Source: Cephalopachus bancanus
Taxonomy: Eukaryota > Chordata > Mammalia > Primates > Tarsiidae
Assembly: GCA_027257055.1 (NCBI GenBank)
Contig: JAPVLO010000059.1
Coordinates: forward strand, 2,852,001-2,916,000
DNA length: 64,000 bases
Direction: 5' to 3'
Part shown: piece by piece, positions 59,006-64,000 of the stretch
Numbering within the stretch: position 1 is the stretch's first letter
How the letters are laid out: each line of letters opens with the position of its first letter
Notes under the pieces: generated by a model
What the model saw: the letters and a program-made list of their open reading frames with translations, nothing else
The model's database searches: none
What the model was told of the DNA's origin: nothing
Translations under genes and position numbers: made by a program

Positions 59006-60492
59006 TTGTTGATCTGTGGGCTACACAGACCCATTAACATTTTCCCCTGAGTATTCCAGTGATGCAATCACTCTGTTGTTGGATACCCCGCCCCCTTGCT
59101 TGGTCTCTACCAAGATCCAGGGCTTTAGAATCATTTGGTTTCAAATCCCAGTTCTCTACTTTCTAGCTCTATTTCTTTGAATATTATTATTCTCTCTGTG
59201 TGTTCTGGATCTTTGGTACAGAATTGTTGGGATAATTAAATGAGAAATGTTGAGTTTCGATATAACAATTATTTCTTCTTTCCTTTCCTTTCTAATAAGA
59301 CCACTATGATTGTATTTCGGGTAATGACTGTCCATACCTCATACCCAGAGATTAGAGGCTGGGCCCTATCCAGTCCTCAGGCTTGATGCTTGGTTAGACT
59401 AAGTTTGAAATTTTGGCCAATCAACTGGGAGAGAGAATTTTAGGGGTGAGAGAAGTCATTTTGAGAAATTTTTCTTCACTCTCAAACAAACATAGGATGT
59501 CTGGAAGTATGAGTATTTGTTGCCATGTCTGGCCCTCAGACACTGCTGATGATGTCTGGAAGCACTGTACTCAACCTGGAACCGTAAGAGGACAAGCTTG
59601 CAAAGAAAAGTAACACCTGGAAGAGGCCAGAAATAAAAACCAGAAAAAGCCTTGGTACTTGATAATATTTTTGCTAAATTCTGGTATGGCCTTATTTTTT
59701 ATCTATGTTTAACATTTTTATTTAAGTCTGTTGAACTGGGATTTCTATCTAAAGTATGCTAAGTGATACAAAAAGCAAAAGCACCAAGCCCCGGGCAGAG
59801 GACAGAGATCAACAAACAGAAGATTTCCCTTCTTTCTCTCGCTTTCCAAATATGCATGCAATATGCAGAATATACACTTATTTGTGACTTGTACATGTAG
59901 TTAATAGGGAAGGTGACAAGAAAGTAACAGATAAATAGTCTTTTCCCTTCTTCTCAAAACATGCACATAGGGTCCAATTTGTCTAATTTTAATAATAAAG
60001 GCCCCCCCAAAATACAGACTGTGTTCCAAAAAGACAAGCTACAATAGATGATATCTTGCTAAAAAGGAATTCTAGGTCTTCTAGAAGCCAAAAGGATTGG
60101 CTTCCTCCAATCCCTCCCTCTCTGAACAACTGGCCAGAGGCCATGCTTTTGTAAGACAGTCCCCAGATAGATCAGGATGGATGGAGTGTATGCCCCTAGA
60201 TTAAAAAAAAACATTTGCTACTTGAATATGCATGGGCCACATTAACTGAGAGTCTTAATCAAGTAATGAAGACTGACAGGCTCCTTGGTCTATGGGGGCT
60301 CTATAGTAATAAAATATGCACTTTTCTAAAAATGACATTGATTATGAGTCAAGTGACTAGACAATTGTTTTATCTGATTCCACATCCCACACTGAACAAC
60401 CTCCCATTCCTATATTCTTTTGCATCTGATCTGATGGAGGAAAATAAACCAACAGAAGAAATGCTTAGATATTTTCTATTTTAGTGAAAAAT
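59006..60492. other. Unannotated interval
   Basis: No transposon recognised. A short imperfect repetition 'gatgtctggaag' occurs at about 59499-59510 and 59551-59562. Confidence 0.45.
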
Positions 60493-60510
60493 AAAACATT
60501 AAACTTTTCT

Positions 60511-60601
60511 GTTGTTTTTTTTTTTTTTTAAGTGAGAAAGCAGGATTTATTGAGAGGACACAGACACTCCCGCAGTGGGAGGGGACCCGAAGGGGTGGCC
60601 C
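60511..60601 (-). mobile_element. Retrotransposed 3' fragment of a polyadenylated, LTR-like transcript
   Basis: Read on the minus strand it ends in an A15 tail (T run at 60515-60529) preceded by 'tcaataaatcctgctttctc', a canonical AATAAA (60546-60551) about 16 bases upstream. Further 5' is a GC-rich short hairpin 'gggtcccctcccactgcggg'. That order resembles the R region of endogenous retroviral LTRs. The flanks 'aaaacattaaactttt' (60493-60508) and 'aaaatattaaattttt' (60602-60617) are an imperfect target duplication. Non-coding. Confidence 0.6.
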
Positions 60602-60617
60602 AAAATATTAAATTTTT

Positions 60618-62822
60618 AAAGCCTGGAACATTATCTGTGATTTGGGACTAATGTCCAAAAAATATGTTTAAATGGGAACTCAAAAATCATCCTACCAACA
60701 CAGCAAATAATTCATGAGTATTCAAGCCTTAGGAGGCAGGTTTCTATGTTTTCTTTATAACTACTGCGCCCCATCCCAGAATGTGGTACTCAATAAGAAG
60801 GCCTAACAGTGTCCTGCTGGCCCTGCTCCTATGTGTCATCTTACAGCATTTCCAGTTAGTGGCATGACTGTAATGACTAGCAATTTAAATAATGGAGGCT
60901 GAAGCAGAGGCAGTTATAAGGACACAATGCAGAAATTGCCACAGTTTATCAACATCACTGGTACCCAGCTCTTCATTACCTCTTTGAATAGGGTCAAAGT
61001 AGTTAAACTGATGCTGTAAATACCGACTAAAACAAAGCAGCTGTTTATTCTTGATTTGGCATTAGGTATTTATAACAAACAAGTTGCATTTCCCAGGCAT
61101 GGGTTATTAGACACAAGAATGTAATTGATATTAACTAACTTTCAGGCTCCAATAAGTGTTTCTCATTGCATGTCAGTTTAATTTTTTTTAAGCATAAGTA
61201 GCACATGCCACACAGAAAACAAGAGGAAGAACACAAAAAAGACCCTCAAGCTTTCAGTACTAAGTAAAAAAGAAAAAAAAAGAACTAACCAATTTATCTT
61301 ATAGAATTCTTCAGAGATTTACTATAAACTCAGAAGATAATTACCAGAGTCTTTTCCTTTTGAAAGAGTATTCAAGTGATTTTTAGAAATGAGACATCTT
61401 TAACTGTAATCTTGTTTTTGTTCAGAATTTATATAGTATGGAAGAATATCTGAAAACACTAATTGTGCATATACTGTATCACAGCAGAGGTTGAATATTG
61501 GTGACCCATGAGTAAAATCTGACCCACCGCTCTATTTCATTTCAGTAATGACTGACTTAGTGCTTTAACATTTTAAACTATTTTCAACATTTGTAAACTG
61601 AAAGATTTCACAGAAAATGCTGAAAGCTCTGACCCCACTGGCGCCACACTCCTACAGGATAACACACAGCTGGAGCCGAGTTAAGGCTGCTCTTGCTGGA
61701 GTGGAGAATGCGCTCTGTAGTTTGCCTCAGTCGCACCACTCCTACGGTCTCCTTATCTGTGAGGCCAAACGTCAATTACCTCTCTTCTTCTTAATAGTAG
61801 TGCTATTTTTCTTACGATGGAAGACAATACTTCGTGTGGTGAGCCTTGATCACAAGTGGGAAAACTAAAGATGGGTTCAAAGGACTATGTGTTTCCAGAA
61901 TAATAAAGAGGCAATAATTCTTTACAGAAGTAAAGAATTTCTAACCTAAATCCCTTTGCTCAATAACAGAATCCAGCTGGACTCCAAGAGCATTTGAGCG
62001 TGTGGCCCTTTGTGAAAAGCGTCTAGCTGGAAGTTCTGTGGAAAGGATACCAGACATATGAAAAGCCAAGTTAGGATCAGCCTCAGACAAAAGCTGTCAA
62101 GACAAGAAGGGAAAAAGTAAGCACTGCACTTGTAATAAAAACTGAACAAATAACAAGCACAGGACTGAAGACAAGGAAGAATAAAGCAGCTTCCAACATT
62201 CTACCAAAAATGCATTAGCCTCTGGCTAAACTCCTTTCAGAGGCTGTTAAGCACAACAGAAAGCTGTCTTCCTCACTGAAGTCTTTGGAATAAGAACTTC
62301 TTAGGCAGAGCTGCTGCATCAGTTCCTGTCCCATCTGGAACTGCAGACCCTCACTGTCCATTGGTTTTATGATCTCTCTACTCCTGCAAGAAGCAGGGAA
62401 GTACTATAAGGGATGTTTGTTTTCATAAAAGCAATACACACACATGCACATACACACATACTCAGAAAATATTATTTCATGGCATCTACATCCATAAGGA
62501 ATATACTCAGAAACAGTTTTCTAGCAACCCAAAGAATTAAGACACAACAAATCAGAAATGATGGTAGGTTAGGAAGAGCACTGCATAGAAACAAGTTAAA
62601 AAAGAAAAAACCCTTCAGAGAACCAGAAGAGGTAAAGAGAACACATGTAGACTTTTTCACCAAATTCCATAGTAAAGAACCAAAAAAAACTCTTGATATA
62701 ACTAGAGAAGGTTAAACAACGAGTCTGGTTTTTAAAAAATGTGTATTAATTTCCTATTATGTGCAAAGCACTGTTTGTACATTTTAACATATTTTGATAA
62801 TAAATGATACATTATACTTTTG
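60618..62822. other. Unannotated interval
   Basis: No repeat recognised. Around 60940-61200 a repeat-free block ('ctgtttattcttgatttggc', 'aagaatgtaattgatatta') could be conserved non-coding DNA. A short CA-rich run lies at 62437-62462. Frames at 61617-61868 and 62413-62715 show no family resemblance. Confidence 0.45.
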
Positions 62823-62883
62823 TTGATTCATTAAATAAGTATTCATTCACTGCCTCTTATGTGTCAGTCATCTCTAGGGATAT
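62823..62883 (-). repeat. L2 3' end fragment, reverse orientation
   Basis: 'attcattaaataagtattc', 'attcactgcctcttatgtgtc' and 'agtcatctctagggatatag' match the reverse of the L2 tail (attcattcaacaaatatttattgagc...tatgtgccaggc...ggggatacag). Confidence 0.6.
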
Positions 62884-62896
62884 AGAAATTTAAAGA

Positions 62897-63181
62897 GCTG
62901 GGCTCGGTGGCTCAGCCTGTAATCCCGTGCCTTGGGAGGCTGAGGTGAGCAGATTGCCTGAGCCTGCAGCTTCGAGACTCGCCTGGGCAACTTGGCGAGA
63001 CCTCATCTCCACAATAAATCAAAAATCAGCCAGGCGTGGTAGCGCGTGCCTGTAGTTCCAGCTACTCGGAAGGCTGAGGCAGAAGGATCGCCGGAGCCCA
63101 GCAGTCGAGGCTGCGGTGGCTGGGAGCGGCCACTGCACCAGTCTGGGCGACAGAGTGAGACTCCAACTCAAAAAAAAAAAA
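62897..63181 (+). mobile_element. Alu SINE, strepsirrhine type, two-T subtype
   Basis: Forward dimer 'gctgggctcggtggctcagcc' to an A tail. It carries 'cgtgccttgggagg' and 'caataaatcaaaaatcagcc', like the 55.6-kb copy. The perfect 13-bp target duplication 'agaaatttaaaga' is at 62884-62896 and 63182-63194. Confidence 0.96.
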
Positions 63182-63297
63182 AGAAATTTAAAGATATGGT
63201 TTTCTTGTTGTCAAGTTTTTAGTCCAACAAGGATACAAACACTCTGATGAAAATAACAATGATTATCAATATGAATAGCAATAACATAGTGGCTAAA

Positions 63298-63505
63298 TAA
63301 TAGCTGTCATGTATTGAGTGCTTCCTATGTGATAGGAATTATGCTCAGCACTTTATATTATTCTTCATTTAATCCCTCACAAGTGTCCTATGACCAAGGT
63401 AATAATATCTTCATTTTACAGGAAAGGGAAGTGAGCCATAGACTAAGTGATCACCTAAGGCTACAAAGCTAACAAACTAAAAACGTGAGATTAAAACACT
63501 GCCTG
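63298..63505 (-). repeat. MIR SINE, reverse orientation
   Basis: 'tgtattgagtgcttcctatg', 'tatgctcagcactttatatt', 'ttcatttaatccctcacaag', 'cttcattttacaggaaaggg' and 'aagtgagccatagactaag' follow the MIR reverse complement throughout. Confidence 0.85.
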
Positions 63506-63811
63506 TTCTCTATACACCAGATCAACATATAATTTGCATCAACCCATACCAACTATAATGGAGGCATGCCAAAAACAAGCAATGCAAAGGGGAGACCCTT
63601 AAATGCTTTTTACTTTGCAAAGCACTTTCCCATACAGATAATAAGTTTCCAGAATTCATCAGCCCCAAGAGGTGGTACTGGTAGAAAATTATAATAGGCT
63701 CTCAGAGTGGCTTGGGTCATGGTGTGAATGAAGGAGCTATAATGACTGACGGGAAAAAAAAAACTTCAGATGCAGAGGAAAAAGGAAAAGCGAGAATCTT
63801 CCATGACATGT
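63506..63811. other. Unannotated interval
   Basis: Nothing recognised. Confidence 0.45.
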
Positions 63812-64000
63812 TTCTTTTTTGTTTTGCTTTGCTTGTTTCTCTTTTAATTTTTATTTTAAAGGTGTGAGGTACAATTCAGGGTTAGGTATACAAATGCTCA
63901 TTATCCAGGTACCCTTGTTGATGAAGTTTGCCCCCTCTCCCCTGGTAGATTTCCACTACTGCCAGTCCTGCCTCCCCCCTCCCACCCCCACTGGCAGTTT
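63812..64000 (-). mobile_element. L1 LINE 3' end, runs off the right edge
   Basis: Read on the minus strand it ends '...taaccctgaattgtacctc', then 'acctttaaaataaaaatt', nearly the same 3' UTR end as the L1 at 37.9-38.05 kb. Upstream on its own strand is a purine/G-rich stretch 'gggggtgggaggggggagg' (63971-63989), a feature of L1 3' UTRs with G-quadruplex potential. The body lies outside the window. Confidence 0.88.

Noticed and set aside
1..64000. CRISPR arrays, operons, phage or bacterial features, tRNA or snRNA genes
   Set aside because: No regularly spaced identical repeats, no bacterial gene organisation, and no recognisable tRNA, U-snRNA, 7SK or Y-RNA sequence on either strand.

Overview
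This is mammalian, almost certainly primate, non-coding DNA: AT-rich, with no open reading frame I can defend as a host gene, no splice-bounded exon set, no CpG island and no RNA gene. The organism is suggested by its SINEs. Thirteen Alu elements (7SL-derived dimers) are present. Ten share a variant set that I associate with strepsirrhine (lemur/loris) Alus: 'ctacaataaatcaaaaa' in the middle linker, 'ggtggccgggagcggccac' in the right arm and 'gagactccaactc' before the tail. Three older ones (26.3, 29.6 and 39.8 kb) look like AluJ. I saw no tRNA-derived galago-type SINEs, which weakly favours a lemur. The window is either intergenic or deep intron.

Layout. 0-5 kb: sparse, with L1M, L2 and MIR remnants and a GGT/GAT microsatellite. 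5-16 kb: three strepsirrhine Alus, a small Tc1/mariner-type MITE (10.4 kb) and a 93-bp pyrimidine tract (13.2 kb). 16-19 kb: almost repeat-free AT-rich DNA. 19-29 kb: dense repeats, with two L1 3' ends, L2, MIR, MER5/MER58-type hAT relics and Alus. 29-38 kb: an AluJ, a solo MST LTR with 5-bp target duplications, and an L1 with a nested Alu that itself splits an older L1M. 39-49 kb: L2 and MIR pieces, two tandemly oriented young Alus and a composite ancient element. 52-57 kb: MST and ERVL-type LTRs, a MER5A split by a later insertion, an Alu whose tail has become an (ATAAC)n microsatellite, and a mariner transposase relic. 58-64 kb: L1M 3' end, a retrotransposed LTR-like 3' fragment, an Alu, a MIR and the 3' end of an L1 that runs off the right edge.

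There is no pathway or operon here. The most unusual signals are mutational: two short same-strand duplications copied 1.5-1.9 kb away (25848->27748 and 49044/50515), and a fold-back inverted copy inside the MST LTR at 30.6 kb. All three look like template-switch or templated-insertion events. I found no previously undescribed gene system. Family names are from memory of consensus sequences and were not checked against a repeat library.
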